Origin: Methylotenera sp. | Lineage (GTDB): Bacteria; Pseudomonadota; Gammaproteobacteria; Burkholderiales; Methylophilaceae | Assembly: GCA_014378845.1 (NCBI GenBank) | Contig: JACMNB010000019.1 | Location: 1 to 64,000, forward strand | Length of the DNA: 64,000 nucleotides | Direction: 5' to 3' | Shown here: in pieces, positions 45,450-54,220 of the stretch | How positions within the stretch are numbered: position 1 is the first letter of the stretch | Layout of the letters: the number at the start of each line of letters is the position of its first letter | Notes under the pieces: model-generated | Database searches by the model: none | What the model was told of the DNA's origin: nothing | The model's input: the letters and a program-made list of their open reading frames with translations, nothing else | Program-made: the position numbers and the translations under genes

Positions 45450-47522
45450 TTATTTCTTCATTAACTGTTTACAGCCTGCGGCGCGTTGTTTAGCTTGGGT
45501 AGTATCACCAGTATCTAATAAAGGTAATACCGCAATAAGCGGGTTAATCAGTGCAAGTAATGCAGCAGCGGCTAGCTTGATGCCTACTGGTTTCTTTTCT
45601 AGTGTTACATCAGGATTAGCAAAACTACCATTAACATGCAAAGGGGTGCGAATCGTCAGCGGGCTAAAATCTTTAGGTAAGGCCATTGCCCGTAAGTTAA
45701 GCGTTTCAGTTGCCAGCGACAGCGAACCATCTACCCAAAGCGTTGTGTCTGTGGTATCTACCACCATGACCCGCGGCATTAATAGGCCATTTTTAGCTTG
45801 CAAATCTACCACTGCGCATTGTATTGGCAGCGCGTCATCGCCTTTGAATAGTACACCGATAGATTGCGCCACATCTAAACCCGCTACTTCAACACCCAAA
45901 TGTGAAATTGCGCCTTGATTTAACTCACTACGAATGTTGCCATTTAGGCTGGCTAGTATCTCTGATGTTGATTTTCCTTGGCCTTTTAAAGTGGCTTTAC
46001 CATTTAATTTGCCCGATATATAGGGTGGCAAGCCATTGCCGCGCTTTTGTTTAATCCAACGCTCCAATCGCACACCATGCCACGCAAGGTTAGCATCCCA
46101 TAAGGCTTTTGATCCACGCCCATCTAAACGCATGTCACCAGTTAATCGACCATCGGCTGTTGCTGTTTTAATATTTTTAATCGTGAGTATCGCATTACTC
46201 AACGTTAAGTGCGCTTGTAAAGGTTTAAACGGCTCTAGAAAGCTGGTTTTTAAATCTAAATATTGCATATCAATCGCCACATCGGCGTTCATTTTACGTA
46301 GTGATGCTAAATCGAAGGGACGTTTTGGTAATACTTTATTTGTTTTTTTATCATCCGCATTCGCCCCAAATGCAGGGCCTAAATCAGTAATCACTAACTT
46401 ACCATGCAATTGGCCTTTTAATAGCGGCGTAGTTAACGATTTATCATAAGAAAAGCGGCCATTTAAACGGCTACCACCAATGGCCATTTGATTGATTTTA
46501 ATGTTCCACATTGAATCTTGCTTTTCAATCGCCCCGTTGGAATTAAAAATGGCAGTAGTTGGCAAGGTAACGCCCATAAAGTCGCCCACCGCCGCCAAAG
46601 ATGGGCCACTTAGATTAAAATTTCCTGCAAAATTGCTAGGCTGCATCAAATCCTCAGTTGTGCCTTTAAACTGTAAGCTAGCACGGCCGACGGTGGCATT
46701 TAATGTCATTGTAACGGGGATTTTGTTTGAGTTGACGATGTTTGAATTATTGTTAGGTAATGCGCCAGTGGATACCAGCTCAATTTTAAGTGGTAAGGCT
46801 TTAAATCGACCAGTTGCAGTGGCAGTTAACTGGCTAAAATTGCTAGCGAGCGAACCTGAAGTGCGCGTATTTGAAGTGGACGTACTTGAAGTAGGCAAAC
46901 CTATCGCGTGCGAATTGCTGGCTAAAGTTAGCTTGGCTTCAATATTCGATTTTAACGGCACATCGATTATATGGATTAAGCCATTGGTGACCAGTAATTG
47001 ATCAAAACTCGGAAATATTACTCGTTTTGTTTGTGCAGTAGGTTTGTTGCTAAATTGCCATGAAGCGCGGCCATCTGCCAAGCGCTCAATATAACTATCT
47101 AGTTTGAAAGCTTGCAAACGTTTGATATGCAATGGCTGCCCGCGATAAGCGCGCCAAATGTCGATATAGCGTAATTTAAGCAAAATATTGTTGCCATCAA
47201 CAAAGTAGGGCTTACTACTCCAAGCGGGTGCAGCAATGGTTAGCCTTGTTGTTTTTAAAGTAAGCCCACCTAAAAAAGTGACGCGAAATACGTTGGCTTT
47301 TGAATAGTTATGCTTATTTGCATCATTATTAAGCTGGGATTTAGATAGTTTGGCTGGCTCACTAACATCAAAACGAACTTGCCGATTCATCCAAGAAGTC
47401 AGTTGTTTTTCTAATGGTGCTGCTAAAAAAGGCCAGCCTGCGCGTTCGCATAAAGCAAGTCCTACAATTAAAGCGGCTATTAGCGCAGCAATAATGTTCC
47501 ATTTATTTTGAGCGTAATTCAT
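45450..47522 (-). CDS. AsmA family protein
   Basis: A 690-residue AsmA-family protein with one N-terminal membrane anchor (NIIAALIAALIVGLALCERAGW) and a long periplasmic beta-rich body. The N-terminal AsmA domain (about 1-200) and C-terminal AsmA_2 domain (about 430-640, with DMRLDGRGSKALWDANL and VDLQAKNGLL) are visible. The family forms bridges for lipid transport across the periplasm, so it fits with the nearby Mla operon in envelope maintenance. Confidence 0.88.
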   Translation of the reverse strand: MNYAQNKWNIIAALIAALIVGLALCERAGWPFLAAPLEKQLTSWMNRQVRFDVSEPAKLSKSQLNNDANKHNYSKANVFRVTFLGGLTLKTTRLTIAAPAWSSKPYFVDGNNILLKLRYIDIWRAYRGQPLHIKRLQAFKLDSYIERLADGRASWQFSNKPTAQTKRVIFPSFDQLLVTNGLIHIIDVPLKSNIEAKLTLASNSHAIGLPTSSTSTSNTRTSGSLASNFSQLTATATGRFKALPLKIELVSTGALPNNNSNIVNSNKIPVTMTLNATVGRASLQFKGTTEDLMQPSNFAGNFNLSGPSLAAVGDFMGVTLPTTAIFNSNGAIEKQDSMWNIKINQMAIGGSRLNGRFSYDKSLTTPLLKGQLHGKLVITDLGPAFGANADDKKTNKVLPKRPFDLASLRKMNADVAIDMQYLDLKTSFLEPFKPLQAHLTLSNAILTIKNIKTATADGRLTGDMRLDGRGSKALWDANLAWHGVRLERWIKQKRGNGLPPYISGKLNGKATLKGQGKSTSEILASLNGNIRSELNQGAISHLGVEVAGLDVAQSIGVLFKGDDALPIQCAVVDLQAKNGLLMPRVMVVDTTDTTLWVDGSLSLATETLNLRAMALPKDFSPLTIRTPLHVNGSFANPDVTLEKKPVGIKLAAAALLALINPLIAVLPLLDTGDTTQAKQRAAGCKQLMKK

Positions 47523-47660
47523 CCGTTTTTGTTAAAGGCCTTCCTAGATTGTTTGGCTAATATGGCAACAATTGCATTAAGACTTTGGGTACACATCTAA
47601 TTTGCACGGCAAACCATATCGTTTTCAAATTTCACGTTTGACTTTAAGGCATATGAATCA

Positions 47661-47690
47661 ATTAATCTGTGCGCAAGCGTACATATTAAT
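47661..47690. repeat. Palindrome related to the stress element
   Basis: ATTAATCTGTGCG-CAAG-CGTACATATTAAT (arms only shown) is an imperfect 13-base inverted repeat, similar to those at 38937-38976 and 54142-54166. It lies 50 bases upstream of a stress element. Confidence 0.55.
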
Positions 47691-47738
47691 TAACAAATCC
47701 AATCAATTTCTCATTATTTTTTGAAAATATTTTGGTAA

Positions 47739-47760
47739 CTATGTGCGTTATCAGACGGAC
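47739..47760 (+). promoter_or_regulatory. Shared stress element (site 7)
   Basis: It contains ATGTGCGTTATCAGACGGAC, identical over 20 bases to the element upstream of the CsbD-like gene. It faces the His-rich hypothetical gene 120 bases away. Confidence 0.65.
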
Positions 47761-47878
47761 AAGCTTTTGCAAAAAATTTAATCTTCATTTAGGCACAAAG
47801 AGTGAAATAAAGCTTAAGTTTTAATGAATTTAAATAGCTTGAGCTAAAAAATTACTGATTAATTATTTAGGATTTTTG

Positions 47879-48202
47879 ATGCGATTAAACCCAATTGAAT
47901 GTGATTTTGAGGCGCCAATATGCAACTCAGATTGCAGCATAGACCGCAACTTAGACTGCAACATACACCACCCATTAGCCTGCTTGGCAGAAACTGATTT
48001 GCTTGACGAAATCAATGCACTTTATTGCGATAAAGATCATAACAATGGCAAAGTGCCTGATAAAGGCGAATCGGACGAATCGGATGATTCGGGTAAGCCA
48101 ATACCCAACCCAATGCCTGATGATTTGGATGAGCCTCTACAATTGAAACATCATCATCAGCATTATTTTGGGCACCATTATATTTTGTATACCTGTTTAT
48201 AA
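47879..48202 (+). CDS. Cys/His/Asp-rich hypothetical protein
   Basis: A 107-residue protein I do not recognise. The first third has Cys and Asp residues (CDFEAPICNSDCS, DCNIHHPLACLAE). The middle is acidic (DESDDSGKP), and the end is His-rich (LKHHHQHYFGHHYILYTCL). The composition suggests metal binding, but this is inference. It has no signal peptide. AGGA six bases ahead supports the ATG at 47879. It shares its direction and stress element with the next gene, which begins 11 bases after its stop. Confidence 0.6.
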   Translation: MRLNPIECDFEAPICNSDCSIDRNLDCNIHHPLACLAETDLLDEINALYCDKDHNNGKVPDKGESDESDDSGKPIPNPMPDDLDEPLQLKHHHQHYFGHHYILYTCL

Positions 48203-48213
48203 AAGGATTAAGT

Positions 48214-49143
48214 ATGCTTGAATCTACACTAGCACCGCCCGATATGCAGCCCAGTAGAGGTGGTATTTCTTTAGAGATGACGCCAAACAGAAAGTTACAT
48301 TTGCAGTTATCGCAATTTAATCAACAGCGGTTAGCACCCAATTTTATTCATCATAACTGGGCGGTAAAAGCGTTGCATGAGGTGCATATTTTAATTAAAG
48401 AGGGTGATTTTGTTGAGAGCCAGCGGCAACATGTGCAGCAATATTTGGTACACATGCCGCAAGATCCGGATGCGTTTATGCAATTTTTTAGCAATTTGAA
48501 AACTGAGGCGCCAGGCCAAGGCGATGCGCTTTTTCCTTGGTTAGCTTCACAAGCTAATATGCAGCAGATGCGTTGGTTTTTGCAGCAAGAAGCCGCGGGC
48601 GAAGCCGGTTTTGATGACTTAGTTGCCATGACGCAAATCAAACTACCCGCAACAGCAAAACTAGAGATGGCGCGCAATTATTGGGACGAAATGGGCCGCG
48701 GCCATCAAAACTCGATGCACGGCTTAATGTTAGAAGGTACCGTCAAAGATTTAAACTTAACGCCAACCATTGAAGACACAGTTTGGGAATCGCTAGCTTT
48801 GGCCAATTTAATGGTGGCACTAGCCATCAACCGCCGATATGCTTATCAATCGATTGGGGCATTAGGTGCGGTAGAAATGACCGCGCCAACCAGAGTGGGT
48901 TATGTAAACGAAGGGCTTAAACGCTTAAATGTAGATTTTGAAGTCAGGAAATATTTTCAGTTGCATGCTACTTTAGATATTAAACACTCTGAAGCTTGGA
49001 ATAAAGAGGTCATCTATTCCTTAATTAAATCTAACCCACAGACAGCCAAACCCATTGCCGAAGGTGCATTAATGCGCCTATGTGCTGGTGCAAAATGCTT
49101 TGAAATGTACCGCAAACATTTTGCGATTGATTTGCTGCATTAA
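48214..49143 (+). CDS. Haem-oxygenase-like diiron protein (iron-containing redox enzyme family)
   Basis: A 309-residue helical protein of the haem-oxygenase-like diiron oxidase group. Candidate metal ligands are in QQEAAGEAGFDD, NYWDEMGRGHQNSMH and LDIKHSEAWN, the usual spacing of E/H...D/E-x-x-H. Family members oxidise or cleave small molecules, and some are close to PqqC or alkene-forming enzymes; the substrate is unknown. AAAAGGA precedes the ATG. It is likely in one transcript with the preceding gene. Confidence 0.8.
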   Translation: MLESTLAPPDMQPSRGGISLEMTPNRKLHLQLSQFNQQRLAPNFIHHNWAVKALHEVHILIKEGDFVESQRQHVQQYLVHMPQDPDAFMQFFSNLKTEAPGQGDALFPWLASQANMQQMRWFLQQEAAGEAGFDDLVAMTQIKLPATAKLEMARNYWDEMGRGHQNSMHGLMLEGTVKDLNLTPTIEDTVWESLALANLMVALAINRRYAYQSIGALGAVEMTAPTRVGYVNEGLKRLNVDFEVRKYFQLHATLDIKHSEAWNKEVIYSLIKSNPQTAKPIAEGALMRLCAGAKCFEMYRKHFAIDLLH

Positions 49144-49216
49144 GTTAAATTACTTATACCCTCGTAGCCGCAATTGCAGACGTACATATTTCAATTTGTA
49201 TGGCTATGTCACTAGT

Positions 49217-50506
49217 TTAGTGCAGTATAGGCAGCTCATTCCAATTGCCCGTGTAATTAGGGCTTTTAAAATTACGCCGCATTTTCCAATCTTTAGTTAA
49301 GCCTTCGCCGCCCAATATAATGGTGCCTTTTGCATATTTTCTGTTCAGTGCGTCCATGGTTTCTATCAGTTTGGTTTTTTTAATATGATTGGCGTTGTAA
49401 TCAAATAAATCACCTTGTTGACCGGCTTTTGGCACTAAACCCATTAACATGACACCTGCTTTTTGGTAATAAATGCCAGGTTTAAAAATGCGTTTAATTA
49501 ACCACTGCGCAGCTTGATTAATCTGCATAGTGTTGTCAGTAGGAGACGGTAAGCCAATAGTTAAGCTGCCACCGTAAAATTTAGCTTGATCAAATGGGCT
49601 ATTTTGTGCAAATACATATACCGCATTGGCGTAAAGGCCTTTGGCCCGCATACGATCACTCGCCATACTGGCGTGGTAGGCAATCGCCTGTTTAAGCGCT
49701 TGCAAATCGCTTACGCGCGCACCAAACGAGCGTGAAGACATCACTTGTTTTGCCTCTGGCAGCTTATCTTCCATCTCTAAAATGACTTGTCCATTCAGCT
49801 CATTGATTGTGCTTTCTAGCACTACGCCAAACTCATCACGTATACGCTTAGGGTCTGCACGTTTCAGTCGTAAAATATTGTGTACGCCTAATGCATTTAA
49901 TTTAAGCTCAAGGCGTTTACCTATGCCCCACACTTTAGATACAGGTAGACTTTCCATTATGTGGTCTAAATCGGTTGAATTCAGGGTGGTTAAGTCGCAC
50001 ACACCGTTAAACTTGTCTTGTTTTTTAGCGATATGATTAGCCAGCTTTGCCAACGTTTTGGTATGCCCAAACCCTACGCAAATAGGCAAACCAGTCCACC
50101 TTTTAACGGTATTTTTAATCTCAAGGCCATAGTCCGAATAATTGCGATTAATGCCGGTCATCTCTAAGAATGATTCATCAATTGAATACACCTCTTGGCG
50201 AAACGTAAATTGGCGCAAGGTTTGCATAAAGCGATTACTCATATTGCCATACAGCTCGTAATTACTGCTGAAGCAAATAACGCCTAAACGCTGTGCGTCT
50301 TTTTGTAACTCATGCCAAGGACGACACATATAGATTTCAAGTATTTCTTTCGCCTCCCTACTTTGCGCAATCACGCAGCCATCATTGTTTGAAAGTACCA
50401 CAATTGGCTTGCCTTCAAGATCAGGCCTAAACACTTTTTCGCAGCTTGCATAAAAGCTATTCGCATCGCACAAGGCAAACACACGTTTAATAGGTGTTAA
50501 TGCCAT
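49217..50506 (-). CDS. umuC: Error-prone DNA polymerase V catalytic subunit
   Basis: A Y-family translesion polymerase, about 429 residues. The catalytic core is visible as [17 protein letters not shown] (first metal Asp) and [10 protein letters not shown] (second acidic pair); [15 protein letters not shown] is the HhH segment. A UmuC-specific C-terminal domain follows. The ATG at 50506 is chosen because it has GGGGGG ahead and gives the expected [14 protein letters not shown] start. It overlaps umuD by 20 bases. Confidence 0.93.
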   Translation of the reverse strand: MALTPIKRVFALCDANSFYASCEKVFRPDLEGKPIVVLSNNDGCVIAQSREAKEILEIYMCRPWHELQKDAQRLGVICFSSNYELYGNMSNRFMQTLRQFTFRQEVYSIDESFLEMTGINRNYSDYGLEIKNTVKRWTGLPICVGFGHTKTLAKLANHIAKKQDKFNGVCDLTTLNSTDLDHIMESLPVSKVWGIGKRLELKLNALGVHNILRLKRADPKRIRDEFGVVLESTINELNGQVILEMEDKLPEAKQVMSSRSFGARVSDLQALKQAIAYHASMASDRMRAKGLYANAVYVFAQNSPFDQAKFYGGSLTIGLPSPTDNTMQINQAAQWLIKRIFKPGIYYQKAGVMLMGLVPKAGQQGDLFDYNANHIKKTKLIETMDALNRKYAKGTIILGGEGLTKDWKMRRNFKSPNYTGNWNELPILH

Positions 50507-50975
50507 GTTTAACCACCCCCCATATAACAAGCTCGTCATCGCCTTTAAACAATATTGGGCGATATTCTCTAAGGTTAGGATGTTCTGACCTAAGTTTGAC
50601 GGTATTACCCTTGATGTAAAGCCGTTTCACAATGTATTTATCGCCATACCAAACCACCACAATGCTGCCACTTTTAGCGTCTATATTTTTATCAACAATT
50701 GCAATCGTGCCAGGAAAAATGCCTGCTTTAATCATCGATTCACCATCGACTGGCATCACAAAGGTAGAGGGCGGATTAGTCACGAATCTTTCATTCAAAT
50801 CAAGCCTGCCGCCAAGCACACCAGTATCATCATCGATATAATCTTGGGCGGCAGAAGCCCACCTGGATTGGGCAGCCGAAACCTTACCGCCATACAAAGG
50901 TAGAGAAAAATGCGGTGGATGAAGGCTTGCCTTCAACGCATTGGCAGGCATGTTGAGGTTTACTAGTATGGGCAT
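50487..50975 (-). CDS. umuD: Polymerase V accessory subunit, self-cleaving
   Basis: A LexA/S24-type serine protease subunit that cleaves itself after RecA activation and then works with UmuC. The nucleophile Ser is in [10 protein letters not shown], the catalytic Lys in DKYIVKRLY. The N-terminal part with [18 protein letters not shown] should contain the cleavage site. The ATG at 50975 is used; a TTG at 50984 is possible. It is divergent from the LexA-like gene and shares its operator region. Confidence 0.92.
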   Translation of the reverse strand: MPILVNLNMPANALKASLHPPHFSLPLYGGKVSAAQSRWASAAQDYIDDDTGVLGGRLDLNERFVTNPPSTFVMPVDGESMIKAGIFPGTIAIVDKNIDAKSGSIVVVWYGDKYIVKRLYIKGNTVKLRSEHPNLREYRPILFKGDDELVIWGVVKHGINTY

Positions 50976-50988
50976 ATCATTCAAAAAT

Positions 50989-51042
50989 GGGTTGACTAAG
51001 GGTTGACTAAGGGTTGACTGGGCGTTGATTCAGTAAGATAAT
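50989..51042 (+). promoter_or_regulatory. Triplicated TTGACT and sigma-70 promoter of the LexA-like gene
   Basis: An 11-base unit GGGTTGACTAA occurs at 50989, 51000 and 51011 (the last ending TG). The third copy gives TTGACT (51014-51019), then exactly 17 bases, then GATAAT (51037-51042): a near-consensus promoter toward the plus strand. The extra copies give repeated -35-like hexamers. Confidence 0.6.
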
Positions 51043-51047
51043 AGTTG

Positions 51048-51065
51048 CAAACGGACGTCCGTTTG
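51048..51065. promoter_or_regulatory. Perfect 18-bp operator between umuDC and the LexA-like gene
   Basis: CAAACGGAC and GTCCGTTTG form an uninterrupted perfect palindrome at the expected transcription start of the LexA-like gene. It lies in the divergent control region and is the natural candidate for that repressor's site. It does not look like the E. coli CTGT-N8-ACAG box. Confidence 0.7.
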
Positions 51066-51155
51066 TATTAAGATATTATACATAAAAACTTAATAGATAA
51101 AATCTTTATATAAACTTAATATAATGTTTAATATAAAAACTTAGGTAAAATAAAT

Positions 51156-51752
51156 ATGCTTGAATTTGATAATCAGCAAGAAAAAAGCCTAGAGCGCTTA
51201 GGAAAGCTTCGTGATTACTTTGCGCAGTACCATGCCCTGCCAAGTTATCGCTATATGCAAGACTTGTTAGGCATTAAATCGAAAGAGACGATTGGTAAAT
51301 TGATTGCGCAATTAAAAGAAGAAAATTTTTTAGACGAGGCGCCTGATAAAAAATTAATGCCAGGTAAACGGTTTTTTGAAGTGATTCAATCAAACAATAG
51401 TGTGCAAGCAGGGCAGCTAACGCAAATGTATAGCGAGGGCGGGGTTTACACCAACATTCATAGTGAGTTGGTTAAAAAACCATCCATCACAGAAGTAATC
51501 CCCGTTAAAGGCAACTCAATGATTGATGAACATATTGCCGATGGTGATATGGTGGTAGTTGAAAAGCGCAGCTTTGCTAATATTGGGGATATTGTGGTGG
51601 CTATTATTAATGATGAGCAAACCATTAAATTTTTGGGCATAGAAAACAACCAGTTTGTTTTGATACCTGCCAATAAAAATTTTAAAACCATTCGACCAAA
51701 GCAGGATTTTCAAATTTTTGGTGTAGTTAAAGGCTTGTATAGAACCTACTGA
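51156..51752 (+). CDS. LexA-like self-cleaving repressor
   Basis: A 198-residue repressor with an N-terminal winged-helix DNA-binding domain (about 1-75; LPSYRYMQDLLGIKSKETIG is the recognition region) and a C-terminal S24 peptidase domain. The catalytic Ser is in PVKGNSMIDEH, the Lys in EQTIKFLGI. Its divergence from E. coli LexA in the DNA-binding helix fits the unusual operator at 51048-51065. It probably represses umuDC and itself, and perhaps other damage genes. Confidence 0.87.
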   Translation: MLEFDNQQEKSLERLGKLRDYFAQYHALPSYRYMQDLLGIKSKETIGKLIAQLKEENFLDEAPDKKLMPGKRFFEVIQSNNSVQAGQLTQMYSEGGVYTNIHSELVKKPSITEVIPVKGNSMIDEHIADGDMVVVEKRSFANIGDIVVAIINDEQTIKFLGIENNQFVLIPANKNFKTIRPKQDFQIFGVVKGLYRTY

Positions 51753-51784
51753 ATTAATAAAATTTAAAGGGCATTTAAATAAAG

Positions 51785-53098
51785 TCAATCTGAAAAGTTG
51801 ATATATCCCCAGTCGATTAATTGTTGCAAATCGCCTGCTAGTAAATCAGCCCCAATATCTTGCCGATAGCGAATATTAGGTAAGATTACTTGTTCAGCTA
51901 CGTTGTAAGCTTGTTGGCGGGCCGCCTCAATTGTCTCGCCAGCACCGACGGCAGTGCCCACATTGCCAGTGACGCCGCTTGTCATTAAGTGATTGTTTTG
52001 CTTTGCTACCTCGCTAAAATGTAACTGTTGCATATCGGCTTTTGTGATGGATGGTTGAAACAAAATAGGCAAGCCTTTAGAAAGTGATTCATAGCCATAG
52101 CTATATGGAAAAGGCGGCACGTTGAGTACAACACCAACTGCAAAACCAGATTGAGTTGCAATATATAAAGAGGTTTTTCTAAGCATGCGTTTAAATAACG
52201 AGGCCCAAGAATCTTGTTGCAAAGCGGCGCAAATGCAATAACCAGGATAGCCAAATCGACTAGTAAACTCGAGCGGCCAAAGCCCATCTGCATTGGCTAT
52301 CATATTAAGGTTGATGTAGCCGCAATAACCGCTTTGTTTTAACCTGCTTTCTAAGCGCAGCAAACTACGCTTAAAAATAATCTCAGCGCCCCTAAATGTA
52401 ACAACCGTGCCCATTTCACCTGTAAGCTCGCCCAAATTGCCATTAAAAAAGTGTTTATGCTCCCAATCTAAACAAGCGGGTTGTAGAAAATGCTCACCAT
52501 TAAAATAGACGCCAACGCCAATTTCAATACCGCTGATATAGTCCATTAAAACAAAGTCGATGGGCTCAGTGGTTGCCGGCTTTTGGCTTTTGTAATGTTT
52601 AAGTAGCGTGACGAGATCAGACCCATCTTCAGCCATACCAACATAGTTCCGCGTACGTTCGCAGTCGGCGCCGTTACTTTTGTACACGTAACGTTGGTTG
52701 GTTTTAGTAACAAGCGCAATTGCTGCATCGTAATCAGTAAAATGAAATGTGTTGGCAATTGGCAATCCTATTTCTTGTAGCATTTGTTGACCAAATTCAC
52801 GATTACTTTCTAGCAGATCGCCAAAGGCGCTACCGCCGATAACTTGGTAACCTTCTTGGCGCAGCTTATCTTGTAAAATGCCCTTGCTTGCGGACTCGAA
52901 TAATATAATGCCATCTTGCCCTGCATGGCGAATCCATTCTAGTTCGCTGCGCCAATCTGGCGTAAACGTTAACATGCCAGCATAAATATCCTGATAATCA
53001 GCGTTTTCTACAAACACTTTAACTTCATGTCCGGCTTCAATTAAGCGCACATACAGTGCGCCTAAATCACAATATTCACCAATGCCTAAAAATTTCAT
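51785..53098 (-). CDS. ATP-grasp enzyme, PurD-like
   Basis: A 437-residue ATP-grasp ligase resembling phosphoribosylglycinamide synthetase in its fold. It opens MKFLGIGEYCDLGALYVRLIE, has the ATP-binding RYVYKSNGADCERTRN, and LEFTSRFGYPGY near the metal site. True PurD should be encoded elsewhere and has different motifs; this protein is likely a carboxylate-amine ligase for another product. It follows the methyltransferase gene by six bases, so they form an operon. The substrate is unknown. Confidence 0.72.
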   Translation of the reverse strand: MKFLGIGEYCDLGALYVRLIEAGHEVKVFVENADYQDIYAGMLTFTPDWRSELEWIRHAGQDGIILFESASKGILQDKLRQEGYQVIGGSAFGDLLESNREFGQQMLQEIGLPIANTFHFTDYDAAIALVTKTNQRYVYKSNGADCERTRNYVGMAEDGSDLVTLLKHYKSQKPATTEPIDFVLMDYISGIEIGVGVYFNGEHFLQPACLDWEHKHFFNGNLGELTGEMGTVVTFRGAEIIFKRSLLRLESRLKQSGYCGYINLNMIANADGLWPLEFTSRFGYPGYCICAALQQDSWASLFKRMLRKTSLYIATQSGFAVGVVLNVPPFPYSYGYESLSKGLPILFQPSITKADMQQLHFSEVAKQNNHLMTSGVTGNVGTAVGAGETIEAARQQAYNVAEQVILPNIRYRQDIGADLLAGDLQQLIDWGYINFSD

Positions 53099-53104
53099 CT
53101 GGGT

Positions 53105-54109
53105 TTATGTCGCTTGGCGTCTGGCCGTTAAAACTACAGCAGCGATTCGGTCTGCCATATGATAAGCCTCGCTATTGAGTTCTTCACCAAAAATATCGGG
53201 GTCAATTTCAACGTATTGATAAGTAAAACCTGCAATATTCAATTTAGCAGCCGCTGCTGCAAGAAAAGCGTCATGCCCATTTACAATAGCCACGCCCGTA
53301 TATAACAACAGCGTACCGTTTGGATTTAAACGTTCGATAGCTGCATCTACAATTGCTAGCGATAAATCAGCGCCAAGCTGGCCGCCGCCGTGTCGATAAG
53401 CGCGCTCGGTTTTATCCAATAAATAAGGCGGATTGGCAACAATTAAATCAAAGCTACCTGCAACAGTATTCAGCAAGTTGCTTTGTATTAATTCAATGTT
53501 GTGAATAGCAGCAGCATTTATATTAGCGCGCGCCAGACTCAAAGCCTCGCTATTAATATCAGATGCGACTATTTCAGATTCAATCTTTAATTCTGTTAGC
53601 GCCAACGCCAGTAAAACTGCGCCAACCCCACTGCCTGTGCCAATATCAACCGCTCTATAAGTAGGTGGCAGATTGCTAATAAAGTCTCGTGAAATAAAGT
53701 CTTTTGAAGCCAAATATTGTTGGACGACATTAGCAAATCGATAAGTATCGGGCCCAAAAAAAACTGCCTCATTACCCAGTGTAGGATACGCAGAGTGCAG
53801 AAAAAGCAGCGCATCTATACTAGAAACGCGTAATTGGCTTTTCCAATAATCGCCAACTTTGACAGCAATATTAGCTAACTGCATCAAATCAAATAGTGCG
53901 GCATCAATATCTTCGCGTTTAAAAAGTCGATTCCAACCAAAAATTTCGATTAGATTATTGGCCACACTATTTTGCAGTCTACTATTTACTATTTCGTGAC
54001 TGGCAGGACTGATGGTGATAAATCGATAATTATTTATTTTTAAATAAGCCAACAACTCCGTTAATTGGGGTTGGTTATCGATGACTGTTTTTTCATTAAC
54101 AAGATTCAT
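53105..54109 (-). CDS. Class I SAM-dependent methyltransferase (PrmC/HemK-like)
   Basis: A 334-residue protein with an N-terminal region of about 130 residues and a Rossmann methyltransferase. The SAM motif is DIGTGSGVGAVLLALAL; the catalytic motif IVANPPYLLD is the NPPY of N-methylating enzymes that act on glutamine or DNA. Length and N-terminus differ from ordinary PrmC, so a different acceptor is likely. It forms a two-gene unit with the ATP-grasp gene, starting just upstream of the palindrome at 54142-54166. Confidence 0.75.
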   Translation of the reverse strand: MNLVNEKTVIDNQPQLTELLAYLKINNYRFITISPASHEIVNSRLQNSVANNLIEIFGWNRLFKREDIDAALFDLMQLANIAVKVGDYWKSQLRVSSIDALLFLHSAYPTLGNEAVFFGPDTYRFANVVQQYLASKDFISRDFISNLPPTYRAVDIGTGSGVGAVLLALALTELKIESEIVASDINSEALSLARANINAAAIHNIELIQSNLLNTVAGSFDLIVANPPYLLDKTERAYRHGGGQLGADLSLAIVDAAIERLNPNGTLLLYTGVAIVNGHDAFLAAAAAKLNIAGFTYQYVEIDPDIFGEELNSEAYHMADRIAAVVLTARRQAT

Positions 54110-54141
54110 GTGGCTAGCCTAACACTTAAATAGGTTTGGTT

Positions 54142-54166
54142 TAAGTGCGCTAACGCACAGATTAAT
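54142..54166. promoter_or_regulatory. Palindromic element between divergent genes
   Basis: AAGTGCGCTAACGCACAGAT with its flanks is the reverse complement of the palindrome class seen at 38937-38976 and 47661-47690 (TTAATCTGTGCGTTAGCG...). It lies midway between the methyltransferase and the zinc dehydrogenase starts, so it could regulate either. Confidence 0.5.
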
Positions 54167-54220
54167 GCACATCAGCGCTTTAAAATTTTGGCGTTACCTA
54201 ACGATTATTGGAGATCTATG

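Larger units (their letters stand above)
47523..47878. other. Regulatory stretch with palindrome and stress element
   Basis: About 355 bases between divergent genes with no coding frame of interest. It holds the palindrome at 47661-47690 and a perfect stress element at 47739-47760, and ends with TTAGGA as the ribosome-binding site of the next gene. Confidence 0.65.
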
